Shown here: positions 25,495 to 34,429 of the stretch, piece by piece
How the letters are laid out: the number at the start of each line of letters is the position of its first letter
Numbering within the stretch: the first letter of the stretch is position 1
Notes under the pieces: generated by a model
Told to the model about the DNA's origin: nothing
The model's input: only the letters and a program-made list of their open reading frames with translations
The model's database searches: none
Source: Verrucosispora sp. NA02020
GTDB lineage: Bacteria; Actinomycetota; Actinomycetes; Mycobacteriales; Micromonosporaceae
DNA length: 64,000 nucleotides
Direction: 5' to 3'
Assembly (NCBI RefSeq): GCF_013364215.1
Contig: NZ_CP054923.1
Location: 2,728,001-2,792,000 of the forward strand
Made by a program: the position numbers and the translations under genes

Positions 25495-26406
25495 CTACTT
25501 GGTGTCGATGGTGAACGTGCCGGAACTGTCAGCGGCCTGCTTCTCCCATGCCTGCCAGGACGTCGAGTCCAGACCGAGGACGTCGAGCAGGTAGGCGGAG
25601 ACGGCGTCCGCGACGAGTGCGACACGGGCGGGGTCTTCGTCGGTGGTCTCCTTGACGGCCTCTCCGGCGACCCCGCCCAGGGTGTGCTCGCCGTCGGAGA
25701 TACTGAGCAGCCGCTTCGGTGCCGGGCTCAGGTGGTAGGCGTCGGTGAACCAGTCGGGGCCGCGGGTGGACATGGCGGACTGGTCCTTGCCCCCGGCGAC
25801 CACAAGGGCCGGGGTCGTCATCGTGGCGTAGCCGGGGCGCATGAACGGTAGGTGCGCCACGGCGAACGGGGTCAGGCTGTCGCCGGTGCCGGTCGCGGCG
25901 ATGAGCGCGCCGGCCTTGACCGCAGGGTGGGAGTAGTCCTCACCCGGCGTGCCGGCGGCGTCCAGGACGCGGGCACCTAGCAGCGCTCCGGCGGTCTGTG
26001 CGCCCCAGGAGTGCCCGACGATCGCGATGCGCGTGTGGTCCGCTCGGGCGGGCAGGCCGCCAACCTGGTCGAAGATGTCGCCGAGGTGGTTCAGGATGGC
26101 GTGCAGGTCCGCGATTCGCACGCGCCAGATGCCGGCGAAGCGGGGGTCGTCGAAGCCGATGCGGTTGCGGCGGGAGTCCAGGTGGGTGGGCTGCACGACG
26201 ATGAACCCGGCGGCCGACCACCGTTCGATGAGTGGCTCGTACCCGTCCATCGACCAGGCATTGCCGTGGGAGAAGACGATGACGGGCAACGTGTCGCCCT
26301 CGATGGGCGCGGTGACCTTGACCTGAAGCGGGATGCTGCGGCCGGTGGTGGGCACGGTGAGTGGCTTGACCGAGACGATCTGGCGGTTAAGCGGCATAGC
26401 AGGCAT
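25495..26406 (-). CDS. Alpha/beta hydrolase (chlorophyllase/dienelactone-hydrolase-like)
   Basis: A 303-residue hydrolase with an ATG start behind GGAGG. The oxyanion segment is VIVFSHGNAWS, the nucleophile serine lies in VGHSWGAQ, and a late histidine is in GEHTLGG. There is no signal peptide, so it is likely cytosolic. It is divergent from a TetR gene, and two palindromes of the form GGAAC-N3-GTTCC lie between the two starts, so repression by that TetR protein is very likely. The substrate is unknown; esters or lactones are usual in this superfamily. Confidence 0.82.
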   Translation of the reverse strand: MPAMPLNRQIVSVKPLTVPTTGRSIPLQVKVTAPIEGDTLPVIVFSHGNAWSMDGYEPLIERWSAAGFIVVQPTHLDSRRNRIGFDDPRFAGIWRVRIADLHAILNHLGDIFDQVGGLPARADHTRIAIVGHSWGAQTAGALLGARVLDAAGTPGEDYSHPAVKAGALIAATGTGDSLTPFAVAHLPFMRPGYATMTTPALVVAGGKDQSAMSTRGPDWFTDAYHLSPAPKRLLSISDGEHTLGGVAGEAVKETTDEDPARVALVADAVSAYLLDVLGLDSTSWQAWEKQAADSSGTFTIDTK

Positions 26407-26445
26407 GAGTGCCTCCAGTGCGGGTCGTGGGTTTGCTAGGTTTGA

Positions 26446-26460
26446 CGGAACGTCGTTCCG
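26446..26460. promoter_or_regulatory. Operator 1 of the TetR/hydrolase pair
   Basis: CGGAAC, GTC, GTTCCG: 6-bp arms around 3 bases, centred at 26453. It lies 40 bases upstream of the hydrolase start. The same motif recurs 24 bp away. Confidence 0.75.
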
Positions 26461-26468
26461 CAAAGTTA

Positions 26469-26485
26469 GCGGAACATTGTTCCGC
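26469..26485. promoter_or_regulatory. Operator 2 of the TetR/hydrolase pair
   Basis: GCGGAAC, ATT, GTTCCGC: perfect 7-bp arms around 3 bases, centred at 26477 and 17 bases before the TetR GTG. With operator 1 it forms two sites on nearly the same DNA face (24 bp centre to centre). Confidence 0.8.
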
Positions 26486-26501
26486 CAACAAGGGGGGTGC
26501 G

Positions 26502-27101
26502 GTGTCCGACACAATCGGTGTGCGCCAGGCAGGTGCACGTCGCAGCCGCGAGGCGGTGCTGACGGCGGCGGCCGCAGCGTTCGTCGAGCAGGGTGTGCAG
26601 GCCCCCGTCCGCGACATCGCCGGTCGCGCAGGTGTGGGAGTGGGAACGGTGTACCGGCACTTTCCGACGAGGGCGGATCTGGTGAGTGCCGTCTATCGCC
26701 ACCAGGTCGACGACTGCACCGCCCTGGCCGCGCACCTGCGGCAGCAGCCGATCCCGGCCGTGGACGCTCTGGATCGGTGGATCACGGCCTTCGTCGATTT
26801 TCTGGTGACCAAGCATGGTCTCAGCGTTGCCCTGGGCTCGAACGACCCGAGCCTGGCCAAGCTCCACGCGCTGGTGCTCGACGAGCTTGTGCCCGCGTGC
26901 GAGACGCTGCTGGCGGCGAGCCAGGAGGCCGGGGAGATCGACCGGCAGATCACCGCGTACACGCTGCTGCGAGGCATCGGCAACCTGTGCATCCTCGGGC
27001 CGGACTACGACAGGGGTGACGCCAAGCAGATGGTCGCCCGCCTCCTGGCCGGCTGCCGCAGATCCGACGCACCCGCGCCACCGGCACCCTCTTCGACCTG
27101 A
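26502..27101 (+). CDS. TetR family repressor
   Basis: A 199-residue regulator with a GTG start and AGGGGGG upstream. The N-terminal helix-turn-helix is typical (ARRSREAVLTAAAAAFVEQGV, VRDIAGRAGVGVGTVYRHFPTRADL). The C-terminal half is of the SbtR-like type (LDRWITAFVDFLVTKHG). It is divergent from the alpha/beta hydrolase, with two palindromes in the 95-base spacer that overlap both likely promoters; it should repress both genes until a ligand binds. The ligand is unknown. Confidence 0.9.
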   Translation: MSDTIGVRQAGARRSREAVLTAAAAAFVEQGVQAPVRDIAGRAGVGVGTVYRHFPTRADLVSAVYRHQVDDCTALAAHLRQQPIPAVDALDRWITAFVDFLVTKHGLSVALGSNDPSLAKLHALVLDELVPACETLLAASQEAGEIDRQITAYTLLRGIGNLCILGPDYDRGDAKQMVARLLAGCRRSDAPAPPAPSST

Positions 27102-27128
27102 TGCGGTGAGCCGGAACGCGACGATCGG

Positions 27129-27158
27129 TTCGCGGGCGGCGATCGACTTGCCCGCGAA
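27129..27158 (+). terminator. Hairpin after the TetR gene
   Basis: TTCGCGGGC (27129-27137) and GCCCGCGAA (27150-27158) form a perfect 9-bp stem with a 12-base loop, 28 bases past the TetR stop. Confidence 0.65.
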
Positions 27159-27314
27159 AGGAGCTTGCCCGTGCGCCGTGCGACAGGCCTGTCACCGCCC
27201 TCGCGGATGCTTGCCCTATCGCCACTGGAGCGTGCGGATCGTGCGCGCGACACTGAGGAAGAACCGCCCGTCCCGGCGCATCGCACGCCCAGAACCACCA
27301 GGAGGAGCGTCGAT

Positions 27315-28322
27315 ATGACCGACCTGATGAAGGCCGTCGTGCTCGCCCGTTTCGGAGGGGCCGATGCTTTCGAATTGCGCGACGTCTCCGTGCCGCGAGT
27401 CGAATCCCGCCAGGTGCGGGTACGCGTCCATGCGACCGCCGTCAACCCACTCGACTATCAGATCCGTCGTGGCGACTACGCGGATCACGTGCCGTTGCCC
27501 GCGATCATCGGGCACGACATCTCCGGCGTGGTCGAGGAGGTCGGGTCCCACGTGACCGAGTTCCGCGCCGGCGATGCGGTGTACTACACCCCCCAGATCT
27601 TCGGCGGCCCCGGCTCCTACGCCGAGCAGCACGTCACCGACGTCGACCTCGTCGGCCGGAAGCCGGAAAACCTCACACACCTGGAGGCGGCGAGTCTGAC
27701 CCTCGTCGGCGGCACGGTCTGGGAGGCCCTGGTGACGCGAGCTCAGCTCACCGTGGGAGAGACTATCCTCATCCATGCGGGTGCGGGCGGCGTCGGCACG
27801 ATCGCGATCCAGGTCGCGAAGGCGATCGGCGCACGCGTGATCGCCACCGCGAAAGCCAGCGACCACGAGTTCGTACGCTCTCTCGGAGCCGATGCGGCGA
27901 TCGACTACACGTCGACGGACTACGTCGACGCCGTAGCCGAGATGACGCGAGGCGAGGGCGTCAACGTCGTCTTCGACACGATCGGCGGCGACACGCTCAC
28001 ACGAAGCCCGCTGACGCTTGCCGACTTCGGGCGCGTCGTCAGCATCGTCGACATCGCGCAGCCGCAGAACCTCATCGAGGCGTGGGGCAAGAACGCCGCC
28101 TATCACTTCGTCTTCGCACAACAGAACCGAGGCAAGCTGGACGCGCTCACCACGCTGGTCGAACGCAGTCTCGTCAAGCCGGTCATCGGCGCGACTCTTC
28201 CGCTCGCTCGCATGGGCGAGGCTCATGAACTACTGGAGAACAGGCGGTCGTACGCGCTCCGCGGCAAGGTCACGATCGATGTGGCGGGCGAAACCGTTGC
28301 GCTTCCCCCTCGCATCTCGTAA
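27315..28322 (+). CDS. Zinc-independent quinone-oxidoreductase-like MDR enzyme
   Basis: A 335-residue medium-chain dehydrogenase/reductase with a strong GGAGGAG site before the ATG. It has the N-terminal GroES-like fold ([28 protein letters not shown]) and the NADPH-binding motif [17 protein letters not shown]. The zinc-ligand cysteines of alcohol dehydrogenases are absent, which places it with the quinone or enone reductases. It follows the TetR gene after a hairpin terminator and ends 34 bases from a convergent VWA-protein gene. A role in reducing reactive enones or quinones is inferred from family only. Confidence 0.85.
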   Translation: MTDLMKAVVLARFGGADAFELRDVSVPRVESRQVRVRVHATAVNPLDYQIRRGDYADHVPLPAIIGHDISGVVEEVGSHVTEFRAGDAVYYTPQIFGGPGSYAEQHVTDVDLVGRKPENLTHLEAASLTLVGGTVWEALVTRAQLTVGETILIHAGAGGVGTIAIQVAKAIGARVIATAKASDHEFVRSLGADAAIDYTSTDYVDAVAEMTRGEGVNVVFDTIGGDTLTRSPLTLADFGRVVSIVDIAQPQNLIEAWGKNAAYHFVFAQQNRGKLDALTTLVERSLVKPVIGATLPLARMGEAHELLENRRSYALRGKVTIDVAGETVALPPRIS

Positions 28323-28356
28323 CAGCGGTTCCGGCCCATGCCGGCCAGGGGGTACG

Positions 28357-30138
28357 TCAGAAGCTGCTGACCAGCTTCACGAACGCCTCGTCGATCATGG
28401 CGGGGTCGGTGGCGTCGTAGGCCTTACCCGACGACGCTTTGGCGATCCTGTCCAGGGTGGCGAAGTCCGACTCCCGGTCGAAGGCGATGCAGAACACCTT
28501 CACCGGACGCTGCGGGTCCAGGGCGACCTCGTCCAGCAGGCGGGCCAGGTCGTTGTCCTTGGTGTACTCGTTCTTGCCGTCGGTCAGCACGACGATCGCG
28601 TTGATCCGCTGCGGGTCGTACCGGTCGAGTAGCTCCCGATGTGCGGCCCGGACCGTCGCGTAGAGCGCGGTGCCACCCTCGACGTGCAGGCCCTCGATCT
28701 TGCGAGTGATCCGCTTCTGGTCGAACGCGTCGAGAGGAACCTCCTCACGGTAGGGACTCTTCGGTCGCTTCGAGGTCTCCGAGGAGAAGGACCAGAGCCC
28801 CACCCGGTCCTCGGAGTTGAGCAACGCGAGGCCCTTGCCCGCCGCCGTCGAGGCGACCTGGAAACGGGTACGGGTGCCGATCATCGCCTGCATCGACCCT
28901 GACGTGTCCAGGGCGATCAGGATGTTGGCCTTCTTACGGAGGGTGCGCCAACCGTCCAACATCGCAGCGACCACCTGCGGGTCCGGGGGCTCGAAGTAGG
29001 TCAGCCCGCCGGCGGGCTCGTCACCGACGCTGGCCAGCAGCTCCGCCGACGCGCGGCGTTCGTGGTCCCGGAAACCCAGGTGGGTGAAGCTCTCCTGCTG
29101 GGCGTCCTCGGTCAGGAATGCCTGGAAGTCGGCCGCTGCCGCGCGCTGCCGCTCATCGGCGGAGGGCAGCACCACGAACGGGTGGTCCAGGTTGAACGTG
29201 CCCTCCTTGGGGTGGACGGCGACCAGGGGGACGTTCGGCCGGCGGCCCCGCTCCTGCCCCTCCTGCCGGGGGCTCAACGCACCCGTGTTGTAGAGGTCCA
29301 CCAGTTCCTCCTGCAGGACGATGGCACTCATGTCGTCCGTACGGCCCGCCAGGTCCGCCTCGGCGAGGCTGCGCAGCAGGTCCACCGAGTCGTCGCTGTA
29401 GTGCGCCACGTTGGCCTCGATCCGGCGCACGAACTGGGTGACCGCAGGTTTGGCCAGGTCGGACCGGGTCAGGTCACTGGCCCGTTGCACCGCCGCGTAG
29501 TAGGTGGCGATGGTCGCCGCCAGCCCGGAGGTGGACAGGTTCGGATTGTCCTTGCCGAACGTGAACCGGCCCCATTCCGGCTTGCCGAAGCCCGCCCACC
29601 CATCCCGCCCGGACAGGCCCAGGATCTCCCCCCAACCCAGCGGCCCGCGCTGGCGTACCAGCTCGGCCTTCGGCTGCGGCATCGCGATCACCAGCGGGCT
29701 GTTGGCGATCGACGAGTAGCGGTCCGGCGTCTGCGGCGCCCGCCCAGCGGCCATGTCGAGCAGCCGTAGCTGACCCGTCCACAGGCTCGACGTCGGTAGC
29801 CAGACCTGTGGTCGCGGCAGGCCGGTGTCAGTCCATCCGGTGGCCAGCGCCTCGGTGGCCTTGCCCGAGTTCAACGCGCTGACGTGCACCTGGGCGCAGC
29901 CGCCGCCGTCGATCGACCGGGTGCTGCGGTTGTAGCGCTCGGCCAGTTCGACCAGCAGCTCCGCCTTCTCCGTGGAGGAGTTGACCTGGAGGGCGATGGC
30001 GCAGTCGGTGCGGGGCCCCTCGCTGCCCGCTTCGCGCTGTTGGACGAAGGCGAACGCCCCGACGATGACCACCAGCCCGGCGGTGACGGCGGCGGTGTAG
30101 GGCAACCACTGCCGGGTACGCGGAGCGGATGGGGTCAT
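28357..30138 (-). CDS. Membrane-anchored solute-binding/VWA fusion protein
   Basis: A 593-residue protein with one N-terminal membrane helix (YTAAVTAGLVVIVGAFAFV, about residues 14-32). Residues of about 45-350 resemble an ABC solute-binding fold (SSTEKAELLVELAERYN, SPLVIAMPQPKAEL). Residues of about 395-593 form a von Willebrand A domain with an intact MIDAS (ALDTSGSM, a threonine in GGTALYATV, and VVLTDGKNEY). Such fusions are common in actinobacteria and are thought to bind extracellular ligands or proteins; the exact role is unknown. The kinase gene lies 86 bases upstream on the same strand, so both may be one signalling unit. Confidence 0.82.
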   Translation of the reverse strand: MTPSAPRTRQWLPYTAAVTAGLVVIVGAFAFVQQREAGSEGPRTDCAIALQVNSSTEKAELLVELAERYNRSTRSIDGGGCAQVHVSALNSGKATEALATGWTDTGLPRPQVWLPTSSLWTGQLRLLDMAAGRAPQTPDRYSSIANSPLVIAMPQPKAELVRQRGPLGWGEILGLSGRDGWAGFGKPEWGRFTFGKDNPNLSTSGLAATIATYYAAVQRASDLTRSDLAKPAVTQFVRRIEANVAHYSDDSVDLLRSLAEADLAGRTDDMSAIVLQEELVDLYNTGALSPRQEGQERGRRPNVPLVAVHPKEGTFNLDHPFVVLPSADERQRAAAADFQAFLTEDAQQESFTHLGFRDHERRASAELLASVGDEPAGGLTYFEPPDPQVVAAMLDGWRTLRKKANILIALDTSGSMQAMIGTRTRFQVASTAAGKGLALLNSEDRVGLWSFSSETSKRPKSPYREEVPLDAFDQKRITRKIEGLHVEGGTALYATVRAAHRELLDRYDPQRINAIVVLTDGKNEYTKDNDLARLLDEVALDPQRPVKVFCIAFDRESDFATLDRIAKASSGKAYDATDPAMIDEAFVKLVSSF

Positions 30139-30224
30139 CGGGAGGTCCTCCTCGGCGGGCGGCTGGTGGCAGTCAACCTATCGATCCGGCGCCAGCCGGC
30201 GCCTCAGCCCTCCACCGTACCGAG

Positions 30225-31490
30225 TCATCCGTGGTCGGACCCTCCTCCGAACGCCGTCGCGACGAGTAGCCGAACCAGGTAGACCACGACGAAGGTGACC
30301 GCTCCGACGGCGGCGGCCGGGCCGATCGCGCTCGACGCGATGTAGCCGGCGGCGGCGCCTGCGAAACCGAGGAAGAGTGCGGTCGAGATGCCCCAGGCGT
30401 CCACGGACTCTCGACGCAGTCGCCGCAGCGCGCCGTCATGACCGGCATCGACGGCGGGCTCCGTCACGGGCACGTGTTCCACCCGGGTCGGCCGGGCCTG
30501 GGTCGGCACCGTCGGCTGGGCCGGAGTCTGCGGCAGCGTCGGGTGCGGCTGCGGTGCCGTCGGCGTGATCTGGGGGAGCGGGTGGTTCGGTGTCGGCGCA
30601 CCCGCTGTCTCGTTGCCGACTTCGAGCAGATTCTCCCGACGTAGCGGTGTGGTGAGCGTGGCGTCCTGTCGGAGCAGCCGTACCAGTACACCTTCGGCAC
30701 CCGGGCGATCCGCCGGATCCTTGGCCAGGCACTCCCGGATCAGATCGTCCAGTGCGGCAGGCAACGCGGGCAGCTCGGGCGGATCGTGCAGCACCCGGTG
30801 CATCACGGCGAAGAGCGAGTCATTGCCGAAAGGCGGCTGACCGCCGGCAGCGAAGGCGATCGTGGCCGCCCAGGCGAAGACGTCGCAGGGCGGACCGACC
30901 GCGTCGTTGCGGAACCGCTCCGGCGCCATGTAGGCGGTGGTCCCCATGACCCGGCTGGACGCCGTCTCGGTGACTCCCAACGCGCGTGCGATGCCGAAGT
31001 CGATCACCCGAGGGCCGTCCTTGCCGAGTACGACATTGTCCGGCTTCAGATCGCAGTGCACCACGCCGGCGCCATGGATCGCGGCGAGCGCGGTGACAGT
31101 GCCGACCGCGAGCCGGTGGAGGGCGTTGCCGGTCACCGGGCCGTGCTCGCGGACCTGTCGGTGCAGGGTCGGACCCTCGATGAACTCGCTGACCACATAG
31201 GGCTGCTCGCCGTCCACCTCGGCGAAGAGCACCTGCGCGGTGCAGAACGGAGCGACCCGGCGGGCGGCGGCGATCTCCTTCACGAACTGCGAGCGGGCCC
31301 GTGGATCACTCAGATCGGCGTTGATCATCTTGACCGCGACCCGGTCGCCGTCGTGGTCCTCGCCGAGAAAGACGACCCCCTGCCCACCCGCGCCCAGCCG
31401 GCCGACCAGCCGGTACCCGCCGGCGGTGACCGGATCGTGCGTCCACAGTTTCGTCAATCCTGGCACCGGCGTGCCGGTCAGTTCTGACAT
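30225..31490 (-). CDS. Ser/Thr protein kinase with C-terminal membrane helices
   Basis: A 421-residue protein with a kinase domain at about residues 25-280. The glycine loop LGAGGQGVV, lysine VAVKMI, catalytic loop HCDLKPDN, DFG in VIDFGIARA and APE in YMAPERF are all present, so it should be active. The catalytic loop has HCD instead of HRD, so it is a non-RD kinase that probably does not need activation-loop phosphorylation. After a Pro/Thr-rich linker come two hydrophobic segments (ALFLGFAGAAAGYIASSAI and AAVGAVTFVVVYLVRLLVA). The ATG at 31490 follows GGAGTCGGG and starts just before the domain. Transcribed toward the VWA protein, a possible partner or substrate. Confidence 0.88.
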   Translation of the reverse strand: MSELTGTPVPGLTKLWTHDPVTAGGYRLVGRLGAGGQGVVFLGEDHDGDRVAVKMINADLSDPRARSQFVKEIAAARRVAPFCTAQVLFAEVDGEQPYVVSEFIEGPTLHRQVREHGPVTGNALHRLAVGTVTALAAIHGAGVVHCDLKPDNVVLGKDGPRVIDFGIARALGVTETASSRVMGTTAYMAPERFRNDAVGPPCDVFAWAATIAFAAGGQPPFGNDSLFAVMHRVLHDPPELPALPAALDDLIRECLAKDPADRPGAEGVLVRLLRQDATLTTPLRRENLLEVGNETAGAPTPNHPLPQITPTAPQPHPTLPQTPAQPTVPTQARPTRVEHVPVTEPAVDAGHDGALRRLRRESVDAWGISTALFLGFAGAAAGYIASSAIGPAAAVGAVTFVVVYLVRLLVATAFGGGSDHG

Positions 31491-31725
31491 CCCGACTCCA
31501 TCCGCGTCATGCCCGGCCACCGGCGGCGCAGGACACGGCCATCGTGCCATGTCCGCCGCTGGTGACCGAGAACTCCGAGTACGGGCTGAGGCCGCCGCCA
31601 AACAAATGACTGTGATCGACTTCGATGCGCGCCCTAGAGTGAAGTAGATCGATATTTTGCCGCCGTTCTCGCTGCTCCGGGCAATGCCGCATGGGCGGGG
31701 ACGACTACGAGACAGGGAGTGGCAG

Positions 31726-32118
31726 ATGAAACTCACCACCGTCGCACGCCTGACCGCGTGCGCCGTGGCCCTCGGCCTGCCGGTCGTGGCCGCCGGCCCG
31801 GCGATCGCGCAAACCGCCCCGCAGACCTCGACCGAATCGACCACGGCGATGGCGCCACGTTGTGGTTGGCTGCCCGGCGCCAACGAACCGTACAGCGTCG
31901 GCTTCTCGGGTGCCGGTATCCGCCTGCGGACCGGTCCGTCGACGACCTGCACCGTGCTGGGCCTGGGCTACGCGGGCCAGAGCGCGACCCTGCGCTGCGG
32001 CGCGGTGGGCGACGACGGGTGGAGCTGGTACTACGTCAGGAACAACAGCACCGGCGTCACCGGCTTCGTCCGCGGTGACGGCCTGACGGGCGTACCGATC
32101 TCCACCCTGGCCTGCTGA
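31726..32118 (+). CDS. Small secreted SH3-like protein
   Basis: A 130-residue exported protein. The signal peptide ends near AIAQTA at residue 29. The mature part is a single bacterial SH3-like domain (IRLRTGPSTTCTVLGLGYAG, WSWYYVRNNSTGVTGFVRGDGL) with four cysteines that could form two disulfides. Bacterial SH3 domains of this type bind cell-wall components. AGGGAG precedes the ATG. It is divergent from the kinase gene across 235 bases. Confidence 0.8.
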   Translation: MKLTTVARLTACAVALGLPVVAAGPAIAQTAPQTSTESTTAMAPRCGWLPGANEPYSVGFSGAGIRLRTGPSTTCTVLGLGYAGQSATLRCGAVGDDGWSWYYVRNNSTGVTGFVRGDGLTGVPISTLAC

Positions 32119-32156
32119 CCCCCGGCGTCGACCGGCAGCGGTCGACACCGATCTCC

Positions 32157-32188
32157 GGGCCGCGTCGGGCACCTGTCCGGCGCGGCCC
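32157..32188 (+). terminator. Hairpin after the SH3-like gene
   Basis: GGGCCGCG (32157-32164) pairs with CGCGGCCC (32181-32188), and the loop contains a second short pairing (CGGGCA with TGTCCGG). It lies 39 bases past the stop. Confidence 0.55.
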
Positions 32189-32277
32189 GCGCCGCCCACC
32201 CGGTCCGACGGCTCCGGGCGTGGGCTCACCCGATCTCCGGGTGATCCTGCCCTCGTTCACCAGCGGATTGATGGGTT

Positions 32278-32294
32278 TTGCTGCAACGATGCAA
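32278..32294. promoter_or_regulatory. Candidate ArsR auto-operator
   Basis: TTGCTGCAACGATGCAA is an imperfect inverted repeat (TTGC and GCAA, with TGCA inside each arm) that overlaps the start region of the ArsR gene. ArsR repressors usually bind such repeats over their own start. Binding is inferred. Confidence 0.4.
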
Positions 32295-32660
32295 GACGTG
32301 GGAACTGTGAAGACTACGACGCCTGCCATCTCGCCCCTCGCCGGCGAGCCGATCGAGCGTGCCGATGCCGAACGGCTCGCGGGGGTGCTGAAGGCGTTCG
32401 CCGACCCGGCCCGGCTGCGACTGCTCAGCCTGATCCAGTCGGCTCCGGAGGGAGAGGCGTCGGTCAGTGACCTCACCGAGCCTCTCGGACTCTCCCAGCC
32501 GACCGTCAGCCACCACCTGCGGATCCTCACCGAGGCAGGCCTGCTCGAACGGGACAAGCGCGGCGTCTGGGCGTACTACCGCCTGGTGCCGTCCGCCATC
32601 GCTGCGGTCGCCGACCTGTTGACCCCACCCCGCAAACGCGCAACGAAGAAGACCCGCTGA
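32289..32660 (+). CDS. ArsR/SmtB family regulator
   Basis: A 123-residue winged-helix regulator (LAGVLKAFADPARLRLLSLI, SDLTEPLGLSQPTVSHHLRILTEAGLL, KRGVWAYYRLV). The CxC metal motif of ArsR/CadC is absent: the position reads ASVSDL. If it senses metal, it must use other residues; a non-metal signal is equally possible. The start is ambiguous: ATG 32289 and GTG 32298 both lack a ribosome binding site, so the mRNA may be leaderless. No target gene follows on the same strand, so it may act elsewhere or on the convergent SDR. The C-terminus is very basic (RKRATKKTR). Confidence 0.85.
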   Translation: MQDVGTVKTTTPAISPLAGEPIERADAERLAGVLKAFADPARLRLLSLIQSAPEGEASVSDLTEPLGLSQPTVSHHLRILTEAGLLERDKRGVWAYYRLVPSAIAAVADLLTPPRKRATKKTR

Positions 32661-32730
32661 CCGACACCGTGGAACACCGCTGCCGGCGGCGGGTGACAGG
32701 GCCCGTGAGCCGACCTCCGGTGGCAGCCGA

Positions 32731-34191
32731 TCACCAGGCGCAGGGTGCGTAGTCCTTGAGGAAGCAGCCGTACAGGTCTTCGCCCTGTTCGCCGCGGACG
32801 ATCGGGTCGTAGACCCGGGCCGCGCCGTCGACCAGGTCCAGCGGGGCGTGGAAGCCGTCCTCCGCCAGCCGCATCTTCGTCGGGTGCGGCCGCTCGTCGG
32901 TGATCCAGCCGGTGTCGACGCTGGTCATGAGGATGCCGTCGGTCAGCATCTCCTGGGCGCTGGTGCGGGTCAGCATGTTCAGCGCAGCCTTGGCCATGTT
33001 GGTGTGCGGGTGCCCCGGCCCCTTGTAGCCACGGCCGAACTGGCCCTCCATCGCCGACACGTTCACCACGTACTTGCGGCGGGCGGCCGCTGCGGCCATC
33101 GCCGGTCGCAGACGGCTGACCAGCACGAACGGTGCGGTCACGTTGCACAGCTGCACTTCGAGCAACTCGACCGGGTTCACCTCGTGCACCCGCTGCACCC
33201 AACTGTTGACCGGGTCGAGGTCCGGCACCAGACCGCCGGCGTCGATGGCGCTGGCTGTCGCGATCCGGTCCGGCGAGGCGGAACCGCTGGTCAGCGCCAG
33301 CGCGGTGAGCGCGTGCGGGGTGATGGTGGGAGAGTGCGCTGGGGCGACCAGGCTGCCCGCCGGGTCGCCCCGGCCGGCCGGCTTGGCGAACGTGATCATT
33401 TCCGGTAGCGGGCCGTCCGGCAGGGCCGCCGCCTCTGCGGCGACCAGGTGCGCGTACGCGGCAGGCGTGCGGCGGACGGTCTGCGCCGCATTGTTGATCA
33501 GAATGTCGAGTGGTCCCTGATCGCTGACCGAGTCGGCGAGGGCGATCACCTGGGCGGGGTCGCGCAGATCGATCCCGACGATCCGCAGGCGGTGAAGCCA
33601 CTCCGCGCTGTCGGGCATCGCGGCGAATCGGCGGACCGCGTCGTGGGGAAACCGTGTGGTCACCGTGGTGTGCGCGCCGTCGCGCAGCAGCCGCAGCGCA
33701 ATGTACATGCCGATCTTCGCCCGGCCGCCGGTGAGCAGCGCGCGCCGGCCGGTCAGGTCGGCGCGGGCGTCCCGGCGCTCCCGGTTCAGGGTGGCGCAGG
33801 GCGGGCAGAGCTGATGGTAGAAGGCGTCCACGTCGCGGTAGCGCTGCTTGCAGATGTAGCAGCCGCGCGGCTTGTGCAGGACGCCGGCCGTGGCGCCCAC
33901 GGTGGGGGAGGCGAGCAGGTTGCCCTGGGTCTCGTCGTCGATCCGGCCCGGGGCCCCGGTGGCGGTGGCCGCCGTCACCGCGCGGTCGGCCGCCGCGATG
34001 GCATCCCGCCGTTCCTCGCGTCGCCGCTGCTTGATCGTTTTGTAGAGCTTCGCGGTGGCCCGCTGCACCCGCACCACGTCGGGGTGGTCGGGAGGCAGGT
34101 CCTCCAACGCCTCGAAGACGCTGAGACAGGTCTCCAGCCGGGTCGGGTCAATGCGGTAATGACCGTTCTCCGTATTTTTGTCCGCTGTCAT
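32731..34191 (-). CDS. Large SDR with N-terminal zinc-ribbon
   Basis: A 486-residue protein. Residues of about 20-90 are helical and charged. Residues of about 105-135 hold CYICKQRY and CPPC, a four-cysteine zinc-ribbon. From about residue 148 there is an SDR Rossmann fold (LLTGGRAKIGMYIALRLL, ILINNAAQT, VVNVSAMEGQF). The usual YxxxK is not found: the aligned segment is HTNMAKAAL, with Thr four residues before the Lys. The protein is far longer than a normal SDR of about 250 residues. It may be an atypical reductase or a nucleotide-binding scaffold. No operon partner is seen; the nearest gene is the convergent ArsR regulator. Confidence 0.75.
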   Translation of the reverse strand: MTADKNTENGHYRIDPTRLETCLSVFEALEDLPPDHPDVVRVQRATAKLYKTIKQRRREERRDAIAAADRAVTAATATGAPGRIDDETQGNLLASPTVGATAGVLHKPRGCYICKQRYRDVDAFYHQLCPPCATLNRERRDARADLTGRRALLTGGRAKIGMYIALRLLRDGAHTTVTTRFPHDAVRRFAAMPDSAEWLHRLRIVGIDLRDPAQVIALADSVSDQGPLDILINNAAQTVRRTPAAYAHLVAAEAAALPDGPLPEMITFAKPAGRGDPAGSLVAPAHSPTITPHALTALALTSGSASPDRIATASAIDAGGLVPDLDPVNSWVQRVHEVNPVELLEVQLCNVTAPFVLVSRLRPAMAAAAARRKYVVNVSAMEGQFGRGYKGPGHPHTNMAKAALNMLTRTSAQEMLTDGILMTSVDTGWITDERPHPTKMRLAEDGFHAPLDLVDGAARVYDPIVRGEQGEDLYGCFLKDYAPCAW

Positions 34192-34429
34192 GCTCTCGCT
34201 GTCTCGTCCCGTTCCCTGCGCCGGAGCCATCCGGCCCACCCCCACGTCCGACCAGGAACTGTACGCACCGCACGGCCTCCGACGCATCCCGCGCCCGTGC
34301 GCCGACCCGACGACGCGCACGGGCGGACAGCTTTTCTGGTGCTGGGCTGGCGGGTGGGAACTCACCCGCCAGCGCCGCTGGTGTGGAGAACCGGTGGTGC
34401 GGGCTACGGTGCCAGGGCGTGCGGCGGTG

